From Candidatus Bathyarchaeota archaeon (GTDB lineage: Archaea; Thermoproteota; Bathyarchaeia; Bathyarchaeales; Bathyarchaeaceae), in NCBI GenBank assembly GCA_004376295.1, contig SOJZ01000039.1, positions 1-64,000 on the forward strand: a stretch of 64,000 bases of DNA. Reading direction: 5' to 3'. Every line of letters starts with the position of its first letter. The stretch's first letter is position 1. Under the pieces are notes generated by a model, which saw only the letters and a program-made list of their open reading frames with translations, was not told where the DNA came from and did not search any database. The position numbers and the translations under genes were made by a program. Shown piece by piece: positions 1 through 8,595 of the stretch.

Positions 1-274
1 TCATGTACCACGATCTTTGGGTAGTGTAATAAACGCTTAATGCAATTCCGCAGGCAAGTAATAGGTATGCAAGAATGGTGAAAGTTAGTGCGAAGAGGCT
101 GTACGGGTGAGACGTAATGTGATAAGGAATAATCAAGAACCACTCAGGGTCCGATACAGTGACGGCCGTTAGGAGTGTTCCCCCAATCAAGAATACTACA
201 CCTGCAAGGGTTATCATGTATCCAACGTTTTCGTTGTGTCTAGACTCCTCAGCCTTTTCATGCAGATATTCCAT
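1..274 (-). CDS. Small membrane protein, 3' end outside window
   Basis: The frame is open from an ATG at 274 down to base 1, so the C-terminus lies outside the window. The visible 91 residues begin MEYLHEKAEESRHNENVG and then form two hydrophobic segments (about residues 19-38 and 64-84) joined by a loop with DPEW and HPY. A GAGGTGA ribosome site lies about 12 bases before the ATG. It looks like a short two-helix integral membrane protein with a cytosolic N-terminus. I do not recognise the family. The call rests on the ribosome site, the continuous frame and the clean hydrophobic pattern. Confidence 0.6.
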   Translation of the reverse strand, partial: MEYLHEKAEESRHNENVGYMITLAGVVFLIGGTLLTAVTVSDPEWFLIIPYHITSHPYSLFALTFTILAYLLLACGIALSVYYTTQRSWYM

Positions 275-458
275 TACAGACAGTTGACTTCACCTCTTCT
301 GCAGATGAACCACCATGCTTACAAACATGATTTGTTCAGCGCTCTTTCTGACGTTCTTTTTCTATGGGTTTTGTTACTTAAAGCTTGTTTATTTTGAATA
401 CAGATTAAAATAAGGTAACTAGGGAATTCGGTGGATGCTTGATTGATTATTTTCGTGA

Positions 459-593
459 TTATTTCGGTTTTGCGATTTTTGGGACATAAATTGTTGGGGT
501 ACCACATACTGGACAATACCTAGGCTCTATCTTTTCCTCATGAATCCATTTGTGTCCACACTTCAAACATATCCATTCTGGCAAAATTTTCAC
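459..593 (-). CDS. 44-residue zinc-ribbon protein
   Basis: This tiny gene starts with GTG (593, or the in-frame GTG at 596) and encodes a compact rubredoxin-like zinc ribbon. The order is CLKCGHKW, a charged linker, then CPVCGTP, giving two CxxC knuckles about 15 residues apart. The pattern is typical of small archaeal zinc-ribbon proteins that sit alone or serve as modules in larger enzymes. The nearby AT-rich stretch TTTAAGTG, about 40 bases upstream, could be a TATA box, which would leave a very short leader. Its partner and role cannot be read from the sequence. Confidence 0.6.
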   Translation of the reverse strand: MKILPEWICLKCGHKWIHEEKIEPRYCPVCGTPTIYVPKIAKPK

Positions 594-1406
594 CACACTT
601 GCTTTCAGAACTTTGGTTAATAATTTTTAAGACACTTAAATCTTTACATGGAATTAACGTCTAGCATGCATGCATGAGAAAAAATCTGGGAATGCAAGTT
701 AGGCTTCAAAAATAAGCCCTAAAAGAGAAAGGAGAATTTTCTTCTTCTACACATTCCCTTCATCTTTTTCTCACATGCATTCGCTAATTGATACAAATCT
801 AACATATATAATTTATGCATTTGAAATATTCTGAATCTGTATCTGACTAATGCATGCATGACGGTGTTTCATCTAATAAATGGAGAGGTGGCTATGCATG
901 GTACATCCACCTGGCCTCTAGATCTTTGTACGGTTGACATGCTCTCTGATTTACCATTTGCAACATTTCTACTTGTTTGCATACATACACAACTCATAAC
1001 TTATGTTACTAGAGTTAACTTCCATAAAATTTATTGCATGCATGCAACATGGTTTCCTGACTACACGCATGCAAGCAAGTTGCATCAATCACCATAGCGG
1101 GGTTTTATTCCTTTCATTTCAGTTCTTTTTCCCATAGTCGGGGTTTAGAATTTTGCGTTGTTTATGCAAAGTAGAATGAAATATTGTATATTCGAATTAA
1201 ATCAGACCTAACATTATTAGAAGATTTGTATTCGATTCGTTTTGCCTCTTCTTCTGCCATTATATTGGACAACATTGTATTATGAATGCAAAATCGGCAT
1301 TATCAATGCAAACAATGGATAGAAAATACTTGCATAAAACTTTTTAAGCTCTAAAATCGCGTATTATACATGCACTAGCATATGATAGATTTCGCGTGGG
1401 GTTTAT
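594..1406. repeat. Gene-free stretch with TGCATGCA palindromes
   Basis: I see no convincing gene in these ~800 bases. The palindrome TGCATGCA and close variants recur at about 664-676, 773-780, 851-860, 891-900, 1035-1046 and 1067-1075. An 8-mer is expected about once per 65 kb by chance. The full 8-mer occurs only here and in the gap at 5.1-5.74 kb. The AT-rich 3' part (1330-1350, containing CTTTTTAAGC) is likely the promoter of the winged-helix gene at 1407. Confidence 0.6.
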
Positions 1407-1658
1407 TTGGTTCGTAGTCGTCGGGGGCAGATGGATATCATCATGGATATTCTAGCTGAGGCTTCGAAGGAGGTGAACAAGACCCGTATTGTTTATGGGG
1501 CGAACTTGAACTTCAATCTTGGTCAGAAATATTTGTCTCTGCTTATTGATAAGGAGCTTTTAATTAAGGTGGCTGGGGATGGAGGGACGCTCTATAAGAC
1601 TACGGAGAGGGGCATAGAGGTTTTGAATAATTATAGAAGGATTAAGCGGTTTGTTTAA
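1407..1658 (+). CDS. Winged-helix transcriptional regulator (HTH_45/ArnR-like)
   Basis: This 83-residue protein starts with TTG. It has the layout of the short archaeal winged-helix proteins of the HTH_45 type: an N-terminal SRRGQMDIIMDILAEA helix, the NKTRIVYGANLNF recognition region, a LSLLIDKELL helix, and a wing ending in TLYKTTERGIEVL. It very probably binds DNA as a dimer. It converges on the second winged-helix gene at 1722-1973. The same convergent arrangement, with a clear paralogue (NKTRIMYRANLNF), recurs at 18149-18829. No target is visible, although the surface-protein locus starts 650 bases downstream. Confidence 0.85.
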   Translation: MVRSRRGQMDIIMDILAEASKEVNKTRIVYGANLNFNLGQKYLSLLIDKELLIKVAGDGGTLYKTTERGIEVLNNYRRIKRFV

Positions 1659-1721
1659 GGGAGATGAAAGGGTTAGGATGGTTCCCTTTTTTCTTCTGGT
1701 GATGTTGGGTTAGTTAGCTTT

Positions 1722-1973
1722 TCAATGGTTGTTATTCTTTTTGTCAGTAGCTGTGACAATTACTTGTTCTTCTAGTAGCAAGAGTTCTTTTAGTTCTGGG
1801 TCAATTATGGCTTTATTGCTTTTCTGGTCGAAAGTGGCGAAGTCGTATTCTGCGAGGAACTGAAGGATTTCCCCTGCTTTTTTCTGTGTCAGCTTCAGTC
1901 TCTCAGCTATTTCGCTGAGGCTGTGTCTCTTGCCGTCTTTGAGAATATCCATGACTTCGTCAACAGTGGACAT
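1722..1973 (-). CDS. Small winged-helix protein
   Basis: An 83-residue protein. Residues 1-50 form a helix-turn-helix (EVMDILKDGKRHSLSEIAER, then LTQKKAGEILQFLAEYDF) followed by a wing (TFDQKSNKAIIDPELKEL). The C-terminus is a short acidic then asparagine-rich tail. It is convergent with the HTH_45 gene at 1407. A longer protein of the same build lies at 18431-18829, also convergent with an HTH_45 gene, so the two form a duplicated pair of gene pairs. It is probably a DNA-binding regulator; the target is unknown. Confidence 0.75.
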   Translation of the reverse strand: MSTVDEVMDILKDGKRHSLSEIAERLKLTQKKAGEILQFLAEYDFATFDQKSNKAIIDPELKELLLLEEQVIVTATDKKNNNH

Positions 1974-2105
1974 GTCTTATCTAATTCGTTTCAATTGGTG
2001 GCTGATGCTTTTAAAAGGTTAGAAACCATGTTCAGAAACTGTCATAAGAAACTATCTTATGTAATAATCTTCCTAAACTATGCTTCTGAACAGTGTTTCT
2101 GTAAC

Positions 2106-2301
2106 GTTAAATACAGAATATATGACATCATCAACCTTGTGAAGCTGCGCGTATAGCAATGTGTATGAAAGCTTTCATGGTGCCGAGGGAGGGGCACGTT
2201 AAAGATTCCTTTCAGGGGGACTAAACTTGGGAGCCCCCTTTAAAGGGTTAGACGTGGAAGCGCCTGGCCTGATGATAGCCCAAACAGAGAAAGGAGGATG
2301 A
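2106..2301 (+). promoter_or_regulatory. Promoter and structured leader RNA, copy 1
   Basis: A TATA-like GTTAAATAC (2106-2114) is followed by a ~140-base leader that is repeated before the second surface locus (27553-27773). Elements in order: a 14-base palindrome (2164-2177); GTGCC/GGCAC stem (2180-2184 with 2193-2197) followed by GTTAAA; a GGGGG/CCCCC hairpin (2215-2238) whose 24 bases are identical in both copies, loop core ACTAAACTTGGGAG; a second TTAAA; a GGGTT/AGCCC stem (2245-2249 with 2277-2281) containing CCTGAT; then GGAGG and GATAAAA directly before the start codon. The pattern of conserved stems with diverged loops suggests a cis-acting RNA. I do not recognise a known riboswitch class. 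Confidence 0.65.
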
Positions 2302-2305
2302 TAAA

Positions 2306-2962
2306 ATGAGAATGGATAAAGGAGCTGTACTGGCTAGCATGGTAGTTATTGCTTTGGCAAGCGTCTTCGCCGGAGCAGGAACAATGGCATACTTCAGTGG
2401 TGTCACGAATAAAAGTGGGTCATTCGCGACGGGGACTCTTACGCTAGACGAAGTGGCTTCAAATGGCTGGATCTTAAGCGATCTTAGTCCTGGAGATGAA
2501 TGGACGACTCAGATAGAACTGGAGAACACTGGATCACTTGATGCAATGTACGTCTATATGGGATTCTATATTTCAGCGGGTGCAGACCTTGCAGATAAAA
2601 TAGTGCTGGAAGAGATGGAAGAGTGGTGCTATCTGAATGGATGGTGCATAACTACATTTGACGAGACTACATCTAATTCTTGGCTTACTTTCTGGGGTGG
2701 CACTGCGGATGGTTCAATCAGCTTGTATGACTTAGCGACTGTTGCTATGACAGGGGGATCAAGCACGACGACGAGCATAAAATTGCATACAGGAGATCCA
2801 CCGGCTAGTGGTCCATACCTGCCCGCTACAAGACATTGCATTATAAAGTTGAAGTTCAAACTGCTTGAGGACACCAACAACCCTTACCAAGGAAAAACTT
2901 GTAGCTTCACAATCAAGTTCATAGCGACCAACGCCGTAGGTAGTGACGTAGACAATCTCTGA
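2306..2962 (+). CDS. Secreted camelysin/TasA-like surface protein
   Basis: This 218-residue protein opens with a SipW-type signal sequence: a charged N-terminus, the hydrophobic MVVIALASVFAGAGTMAYFS, then FATGTLTLD, as in camelysin, CalY and TasA precursors. The remainder is a beta-rich ectodomain with DLSPGDEWTTQIELENTGSL and paired cysteines (EEWCYLNGWC), with no second membrane helix. It should be exported and processed by the signal peptidase encoded next to it, and may form surface fibres or matrix. The ATG is fixed by GGAGG 8 bases upstream. It is the first gene of its locus and lies directly behind the structured leader. Confidence 0.8.
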   Translation: MRMDKGAVLASMVVIALASVFAGAGTMAYFSGVTNKSGSFATGTLTLDEVASNGWILSDLSPGDEWTTQIELENTGSLDAMYVYMGFYISAGADLADKIVLEEMEEWCYLNGWCITTFDETTSNSWLTFWGGTADGSISLYDLATVAMTGGSSTTTSIKLHTGDPPASGPYLPATRHCIIKLKFKLLEDTNNPYQGKTCSFTIKFIATNAVGSDVDNL

Positions 2963-2980
2963 GGAAATTAAGGAAGTAGT

Positions 2981-3008
2981 CTTCCATTCCCCATTTTTTT
3001 ATTAAACA
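2981..3008 (+). terminator. T-tract terminator between surface-protein gene and signal peptidase gene
   Basis: The run CTTCCATTCCCCATTTTTTT followed by ATTAAACAC lies 18 bases after the camelysin-like gene. Almost the same string (CTTCCATCCCCTTTTTTAAA) lies at 28511-28530, after the first gene of the second surface locus. Archaeal termination commonly uses T-tracts. Conservation at the same place in both loci suggests partial termination, so that the abundant secreted protein is made in excess of the downstream genes. Confidence 0.5.
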
Positions 3009-3028
3009 CGGATCGAGGACGAATCAAC

Positions 3029-4027
3029 ATGAAATTAAAAATAATTGGAACTGTGGCTTTGACCGCGATATGCTTACTGTTAGTTATTCCTACCCTTATC
3101 CATGCTTTTCCGTTCCTTGCGGGAGCCAATAGCTCCTACACCGTTATGAGCGGAAGCATGAGTCCCACTCTGAAACCCGGCGACTTAATATTGGTGAAAC
3201 AAACCGATCCAGCAACCGTTGACGTGAATGATATAGTAACTGTGAAATATGAAACAGGAGTTTTCACGCATCGAGTTTTCGAGAAGAAGTTTGAGGAGGG
3301 CATATACTTGTTCAAGACGAAGGGAGACGCCAACGAAGAGCCAGATCTAGGCTGGTGGAACGCCTCTCAGATCATGGGAAAAACGGTTTTCGTCATCCCC
3401 CTTGGACATTTGTACTCTCCTTACGGTTACACCTTATCCTTCCTAGTTCCCTGCGTTCTGCTGGTGGGGAAACAGATGAAACATGTTTTTTCTCTGTTTA
3501 AGCGCCGGAGCAAACGGGAGTTCAGAAGGTGGAGAAGGCAAAAGCATCCTGTTTTGGACACGACAAGCGTGCTTCTACTTTTTATCTTGGTGATTAGTGG
3601 CAGTTGGCTTGTGGCTCCCTACTTCCAACTGGGCTCTTTCAGCTACTTCTCCGACTCAGAGTGGGCAGAAGCCACTTTCACCGCTGGCCAATGGGTTGTA
3701 GAAGTTGAGATAGATATAGACCCGGACACGCTTAACCTGGGAAGCCAAGGCACATGGACAACCATATATGCCTACATCAAGCCATCCGGAGATTACAACG
3801 CGAGTGATGTGGACGTGAGCACCATTCTCTTGGAGATCATCCCGGCGGATTGGGGCGATGTGCAAGGAGAGAACTGCTTTATGGCTAAGTTTAATAGAAC
3901 TTCCGTGATAAACTACTTGTTTGATGCAGGATACGGAGACGGTGACGTGGTGATGTTAACGGTGACCGGACAGTTTACAGAAGGAATGTCTTTCCAAGGC
4001 AGTGACACCATCAATCTGATAGAGTGA
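3029..4027 (+). CDS. Signal peptidase I fused to a camelysin-like ectodomain
   Basis: A 332-residue two-part protein. Residues 1-145 are an archaeal/ER-type signal peptidase: an N-terminal helix, the catalytic serine in VMSGSMSPTLKPGDL, the catalytic histidine in FTHRVFEK, and KTKGDANEEPD, followed by a second membrane helix (LSFLVPCVLLVG). After a basic cytosolic linker (KRRSKREFRRWRRQK) a third helix leads into FSYFSDSEWAEATFTAGQWVVEVEIDID. This resembles a camelysin/SipW-dependent N-terminus followed by a beta-rich extracellular domain. It is probably the dedicated peptidase for the preceding protein. Its end overlaps the next gene by 4 bases. The signal peptidase at 31889 lacks the C-terminal half. 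Confidence 0.85.
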   Translation: MKLKIIGTVALTAICLLLVIPTLIHAFPFLAGANSSYTVMSGSMSPTLKPGDLILVKQTDPATVDVNDIVTVKYETGVFTHRVFEKKFEEGIYLFKTKGDANEEPDLGWWNASQIMGKTVFVIPLGHLYSPYGYTLSFLVPCVLLVGKQMKHVFSLFKRRSKREFRRWRRQKHPVLDTTSVLLLFILVISGSWLVAPYFQLGSFSYFSDSEWAEATFTAGQWVVEVEIDIDPDTLNLGSQGTWTTIYAYIKPSGDYNASDVDVSTILLEIIPADWGDVQGENCFMAKFNRTSVINYLFDAGYGDGDVVMLTVTGQFTEGMSFQGSDTINLIE

Positions 4028-5085
4028 ACGTTCAAATGCAGAGATACGTTCGCAACAAAGTAAAACTTGCACTCGCTGTTTTAATCATCTTATTAGCTTT
4101 CTCAGGCTACCTCATCTATTTTTTTCACAATAAACCTCTCACACACAGCAGATATGTGGCAAACTGTGAGTATCAACAGCAAGTCGACTACAATTACGTA
4201 GCATCCATCAAGCCTTCCATGCTCTACGAAAACAGAACCAAGCTTTTACCCGGCGAAACAGCCTACAGATCCCTAATCAAAAGCCTCAACATCTCATTAA
4301 CCTACAACTTCAGCAGCAACCCATCACCAGAACATGTTGAATTAACCTATGGCGTTTCAGCGGTGTTGGAGGCGGAAAAACAGTGGAGCAAGGAGTTTGT
4401 TTTAACCTCGGAGAAAACCCAGAACACGCCGGATATCAAGGAAACATATGAATTGAATTTGACGGAAATCGAAGAGTTAATCAAAACCATAGAGAAAGAA
4501 ACCGACACCCGCGCATCCACGTATTACTATAAAATTGTTCCAAAAATACGCTTAAACTCGTCCACAGCCGTAGAATCCATAATAGAGGAGTACACTCCCA
4601 CCCTCCAGATAAAGTTGGCACCCACAATTCTCGAGTTCACAGGGCTATCACACACAAAACTAGGATCAATTGGAAACCAAGAAACGTATGAAACCAGTTG
4701 GAGCCTCGCTGGCTTCACTACAACCATTAAGAACATGCGGTACTTCTCCTACGCTTTAGTTCTCTTGTTCTCAGGTTGCTTAATGCTCATGGTTTGGCGA
4801 ACACAAAAAATACCGCCTCCCCCCTTCATGGAAACGATAAAAAAGGAATACCGAGAGAAAATCATCGAAGCCAAGGAACCGCTAACCAAGAAAGTAGAAA
4901 AGGCCACCATAAAAGTGGAATCCGTGGAAGACCTCATGAAGGTATCCGAAGAAACCTTCAAACCCATCATACACGAAACTTCCACCATGAAAAAAAGAAA
5001 AGTGAAACGGCACACCCTCTACGTCCTGGACGCGGACATAAAATACGAGCTGGTGATGGAGGAACCCATAGAATCAACGCGTTGA
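4024..5085 (+). CDS. DUF5305-family membrane protein
   Basis: This 353-residue protein has an N-terminal signal-anchor helix (LALAVLIILLAFSGYLIYFF), a ~220-residue beta-rich extracellular domain with YNYVASIKPSMLYENRTKLL, a second helix (about 240-258), and a charged cytosolic tail containing VEDLMKVSEETFKPIIHE and the terminal TLYVLDADIKYEL motif. This matches DUF5305 proteins, which are found beside signal peptidases in archaeal surface loci; function unknown. It overlaps the signal peptidase gene by 4 bases. A paralogue is at 29966-31063, and remnants of the same tail motif are scattered from 32.4 to 39.4 kb. Confidence 0.8.
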   Translation: MNVQMQRYVRNKVKLALAVLIILLAFSGYLIYFFHNKPLTHSRYVANCEYQQQVDYNYVASIKPSMLYENRTKLLPGETAYRSLIKSLNISLTYNFSSNPSPEHVELTYGVSAVLEAEKQWSKEFVLTSEKTQNTPDIKETYELNLTEIEELIKTIEKETDTRASTYYYKIVPKIRLNSSTAVESIIEEYTPTLQIKLAPTILEFTGLSHTKLGSIGNQETYETSWSLAGFTTTIKNMRYFSYALVLLFSGCLMLMVWRTQKIPPPPFMETIKKEYREKIIEAKEPLTKKVEKATIKVESVEDLMKVSEETFKPIIHETSTMKKRKVKRHTLYVLDADIKYELVMEEPIESTR

Positions 5086-5761
5086 TGTTGGAAAAGCTCT
5101 CCTTCTTGTTGATTGCATGTATGCAGAAAGACAATTCCAAGAAGACCTAAGACACCTGTATATTCATGCATGCATATCCCCCAGCCGCAACATGTGAAGG
5201 GTCATCAAGGGGGGTCTTATGAACCTCTACTATGAACCTTCATGAGAGTCTGGATGTTCCAACAGATTAGGAAAGTGGAACTAGCGAAAAGACTGTTCTT
5301 ATCGTCAGTCCTACAGGTTAGGAAAACTAGCGAATACACTATATGCATGCATCGAAAAATCTAAACATGGAGTCAGGTGTAAAGATGTTTTCCTTTAGGG
5401 AACAAAATGGAATTCCCAAAACTCGAACTAATCCTTGTCGTGTGTGTTCTTGCACTAATCATATAGAGTTGCGCTAAGACATATTCGCTCTAATGTTTCA
5501 GTCTCTCAACAGAAACCTAATTATAAAATTTCTTATTAGGTTTTTGTACAAGAGTTTATTCATTAGTTTGGTTTTACATGCATGCAACGGTTTCGTGGTT
5601 GTAGATGAACCAACACCTTAACGGGTTCCTCATAAGAAATTTTCTTATGATAAAATTGTTAAGAAGTGGATTCTATATGTTTGTGACATTTATAGGGGAC
5701 AAATATTTCACCGAAAGTTTGCGTGTATGCATGCATAAGTAATGATAAAAAGGTTAATGTC
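5086..5761. repeat. Gene-free stretch with TGCATGCA palindromes and a short repeat
   Basis: No gene is supported here. TGCATGCA-type palindromes occur at about 5115-5125, 5164-5174, 5343-5353, 5576-5587 and 5726-5737, mirroring the cluster at 594-1100 on the other side of the surface locus. There is also a short direct repeat: GATTAGGAAAGTGGAACTAG (5265-5284) followed by CGAAAA, against GGTTAGGAAAACTAGCGAAT (5317-5336). The 3' end lies behind the polymerase gene and may contain its terminator. Confidence 0.55.
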
Positions 5762-8443
5762 TTACATAAATCGTTCAAGTTTCGTTAACCCAATGATTTC
5801 GTCGAAGTCCAATCCCATTGCGTCAAGAACTTGAGCAAAAATTGAATGCATATGTCCCACATATTTGTCTACGTCTACTTCACTGTTGGAAGCCAGTTGA
5901 ACAGGTTTTACATGAGGCTCCTTCGTCACCTTCACAAAACTTATCAAATCTCCTGCTTTCAACTCATATCCCTTTTTCCGAAGGACTAACGCCGCCTTTA
6001 CGTGCTGTGGTATAGTCTTGGTGTATCCTTCAGGAACCTTTCCAAGCACGACGTGAAACGCTAGTTCCTCAGGGCTTTCTCCCCATTCACGTCGCTTCAG
6101 TATAAAATAACGTTCTCGAATAATTTGCTGAATATCTTTTTTTGCCTCTTCGAATTCTGTGGGAGATTTTACTCGACCTAACCGCTCTTCCATTTGGTTA
6201 AAGGCTTTCTTGATGAAGATTGGGATGTGCCTTTTCTTTCCCGTCATTCCCTTAACATCTACACTTCCATCGGGAAAAATCCCGAGATAATTCTTCTTTC
6301 TCGAACTAAAGACCGAGTAGCGGTAGATTTTGTCCACATCCAATTCCATTTCTAACTCATGTTCTGACCATTTCATCAAAGCGTTTATTTGCTCCTCAGA
6401 CGGTGCTCTCAAAAAAATGCTGTCCGTGTCTCCGTAAATAACCTCAATTCCCAACTCTCGAGCTTTATTTATCGTCTGCGTTATGACATGCCTACCAATG
6501 GCGGCTGTTGCTTCGGCCACGGGTGGACAATACAAATCAAACTTTTCTGCGCCGAACACTCCGTAGCTCGCGTTAAGTATAACCTTCAAAGCACTTTGTA
6601 TAACGTAATACCAACTTCGCAATTCGCGGGACAATGTCTTGTCTCTGGATTTCGGTTTATACCATTTAACTCGGAGGTCTCTGAGCGAGCCTATCAGCAA
6701 ACTTTCAATTGCCCTATACTTCTTACAAACCCAGTGAGGAGTGCCGGGAACTTTGTTATCCTTACATTCGCTGTGAGGACAACGAACAGACTGATAACCC
6801 AAGTTGTGAACCTTGATTATGGACGGGTACAGACTGGCGAAATCCATAACCTTCACGTTGAAATGTACACCAGGCACCGGCTTGACCACGATGGCGCCTT
6901 TATATTTTTTACCTTTTATCATGGCTTTGGTAGCAGTTGTTCCTTTCACAGCAAGTATGTCTTCAGCATTGGGAATCAGCATGTTTCGTCGGCGATGTTC
7001 ATGATGAAGAAAGTTTCGAATCCATCGAGAAACTCCCTGTCGACTGACGTCTTCCATGGGCATACGAGCAATCCTCGTAAGCGCCAGAATAAGTTTCATG
7101 ACCAGGTCGTCATCAAAGGTGCAAAGTTCAAGTGTGATTTCAGCGTCTCTCGCGCAGTATCGAGCTAGTTCCGTGTAGGTTAACTCAGATATAGGCTTAG
7201 TGCGTTCAAGCTTGGCGAGCCCTAATAACGCTTTGCCAACCTCATCTAGGGTTACGCGTCGGTATTTCTGGCTGAACGCGTAAATTTGGATGGATCTGTT
7301 ATAGAAGAATTTGTAGAGATCGATGTGAATGCCATATTTGAGCAAACATACTCTTCTTCTAACCTCTATGGGAATTTGGCTTTTCTTCAAACTCATGTTC
7401 AGAGCTCTTTGGTAAAGGTATCGGAAATCGAAGTCATCTCCGTTGAACGTTATAACGAAGGGGTAGTCCCAAAGCGCCTTAAAAATTTCCAGAATAAGCT
7501 TCTGTTCAGAATCATAATACTCAACCGTCACGTCAGGGGGCAACCTCTCGGAACCTTTCTCTAAGCCCTCACGTCTCAGAAGCAGAACCTTATTCTTTCC
7601 ATCAGATCCTAGAAGCGTCGCGCAAATAACGCGATACGCCGCTTCCTGGGGGTCTGGAACACGTGTAGGTATCGGTGAAAAAACCTCGATGTCGAGGGCT
7701 ACTCTTCGGAAATTAGGAACTGGGTACTCGAGAAGCCTTGCCCACAATTCTATGTTTCGCAGCGATTCCTCGCTCTCGTTCTGGGCTAGTCCACAAATTT
7801 GTTTAATTGTTTCTTCTGAAGGTTCGTGTCTAACTTGAATGAGTTTGTCATTCTCGATTTTGTAAATCATGCCTGGAGCTAAGTTTCTGTCATAAATGTA
7901 GCTTTGATAATATTTGATGGCGGCTTCCCAAACCTTTGCCTGTTGTTGCTCGCCAGCGATTTTAGGATATTCTTCAGGTATTATGTCTCTTATGCATCCT
8001 CTGGGGCGCCCTCCAATTGCTAAAGGGTCTTTAGCTACTACTTTTGTTACGGTTACCTGTCGGTCGAGCAAAGAATTATATTTCTCTAGAGTTTCGAAGT
8101 GGTCAAACCCAGCATGTGACGTTAAACCAGCGATTTTTTCAAGTTCACTTGGCGGAAGATTCGTGAGGCAATATGGTTTGTGCCCGGTTGTGTCATACCA
8201 AAAGTAAATTTTTCCAGATTCTGGTTCGTACAGTTTGATGCAAGCGCGTCTCTTGTTTCCATCGTAGGTGGCGGAAACGAAATATGAAGCGGATAAATTT
8301 CGAGGAGCTACGGTTGTAACGACAACTGTTTCTTTCTCTTTGGACAACCCTTCTTCAGGTGCAGAAGATTCTGTCTGTTTTTCTTTCACGGTTTCAGCTA
8401 CGGTAAAGAAGTCATCTAAACGTTTTTTCATCGTCGTATCCAT
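5762..8443 (-). CDS. polB: Family B DNA polymerase (PolB1 type)
   Basis: An 893-residue replicative polymerase with all active-site motifs intact. Proofreading exonuclease: Exo I DIEVFSP (251-257), Exo II FNGDDFD (333-339), Exo III YCARDAEI (429-436). Polymerase: motif A DFASLYPSII (534-543), motif B KVILNASYG (620-628), motif C YGDTDS (670-675). The segment WYDTTGHKPYCL (82-93) and the overall order resemble crenarchaeal PolB1. The N-terminus KKRLDDFF (6-13) looks like a PCNA-binding PIP box with Lys for the usual Gln. It should synthesise DNA during chromosome replication. It has no intein and stands alone; the divergent neighbour is an RNA methyltransferase. Confidence 0.95.
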   Translation of the reverse strand: MDTTMKKRLDDFFTVAETVKEKQTESSAPEEGLSKEKETVVVTTVAPRNLSASYFVSATYDGNKRRACIKLYEPESGKIYFWYDTTGHKPYCLTNLPPSELEKIAGLTSHAGFDHFETLEKYNSLLDRQVTVTKVVAKDPLAIGGRPRGCIRDIIPEEYPKIAGEQQQAKVWEAAIKYYQSYIYDRNLAPGMIYKIENDKLIQVRHEPSEETIKQICGLAQNESEESLRNIELWARLLEYPVPNFRRVALDIEVFSPIPTRVPDPQEAAYRVICATLLGSDGKNKVLLLRREGLEKGSERLPPDVTVEYYDSEQKLILEIFKALWDYPFVITFNGDDFDFRYLYQRALNMSLKKSQIPIEVRRRVCLLKYGIHIDLYKFFYNRSIQIYAFSQKYRRVTLDEVGKALLGLAKLERTKPISELTYTELARYCARDAEITLELCTFDDDLVMKLILALTRIARMPMEDVSRQGVSRWIRNFLHHEHRRRNMLIPNAEDILAVKGTTATKAMIKGKKYKGAIVVKPVPGVHFNVKVMDFASLYPSIIKVHNLGYQSVRCPHSECKDNKVPGTPHWVCKKYRAIESLLIGSLRDLRVKWYKPKSRDKTLSRELRSWYYVIQSALKVILNASYGVFGAEKFDLYCPPVAEATAAIGRHVITQTINKARELGIEVIYGDTDSIFLRAPSEEQINALMKWSEHELEMELDVDKIYRYSVFSSRKKNYLGIFPDGSVDVKGMTGKKRHIPIFIKKAFNQMEERLGRVKSPTEFEEAKKDIQQIIRERYFILKRREWGESPEELAFHVVLGKVPEGYTKTIPQHVKAALVLRKKGYELKAGDLISFVKVTKEPHVKPVQLASNSEVDVDKYVGHMHSIFAQVLDAMGLDFDEIIGLTKLERFM

Positions 8444-8595
8444 GACCCAGTATGTATACGGTCTATATGCTAAAAAACTCTCTGATTACAGATTATCTCT
8501 TTCATTTTTGAATTCTATAAATAAAAATAGGAAAAAGGTAACATAGATGGAGCAAGTTTTTATGAAGATTTCTTCACTGCTAACTGGGTATTGAA

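Noticed and set aside
858-1097. Open frame of 79 codons
   Set aside because: It runs through the TGCATGCA repeat cluster, has no ribosome site, and its product has no domain-like pattern.
2215-2281. Fluoride-type or other known riboswitch in the leader
   Set aside because: CTGAT-containing stems recall the fluoride class, but the remaining conserved bases and pseudoknot arrangement do not fit, and the genes are not ion transporters.
2240-2310. C/D box guide RNA
   Set aside because: GATGATA resembles a C box, but there is no paired D box at a suitable distance.
6389-7168. Long frame (259 codons) on the plus strand
   Set aside because: It is antisense to the intact DNA polymerase gene, whose motifs fix the reading strand.
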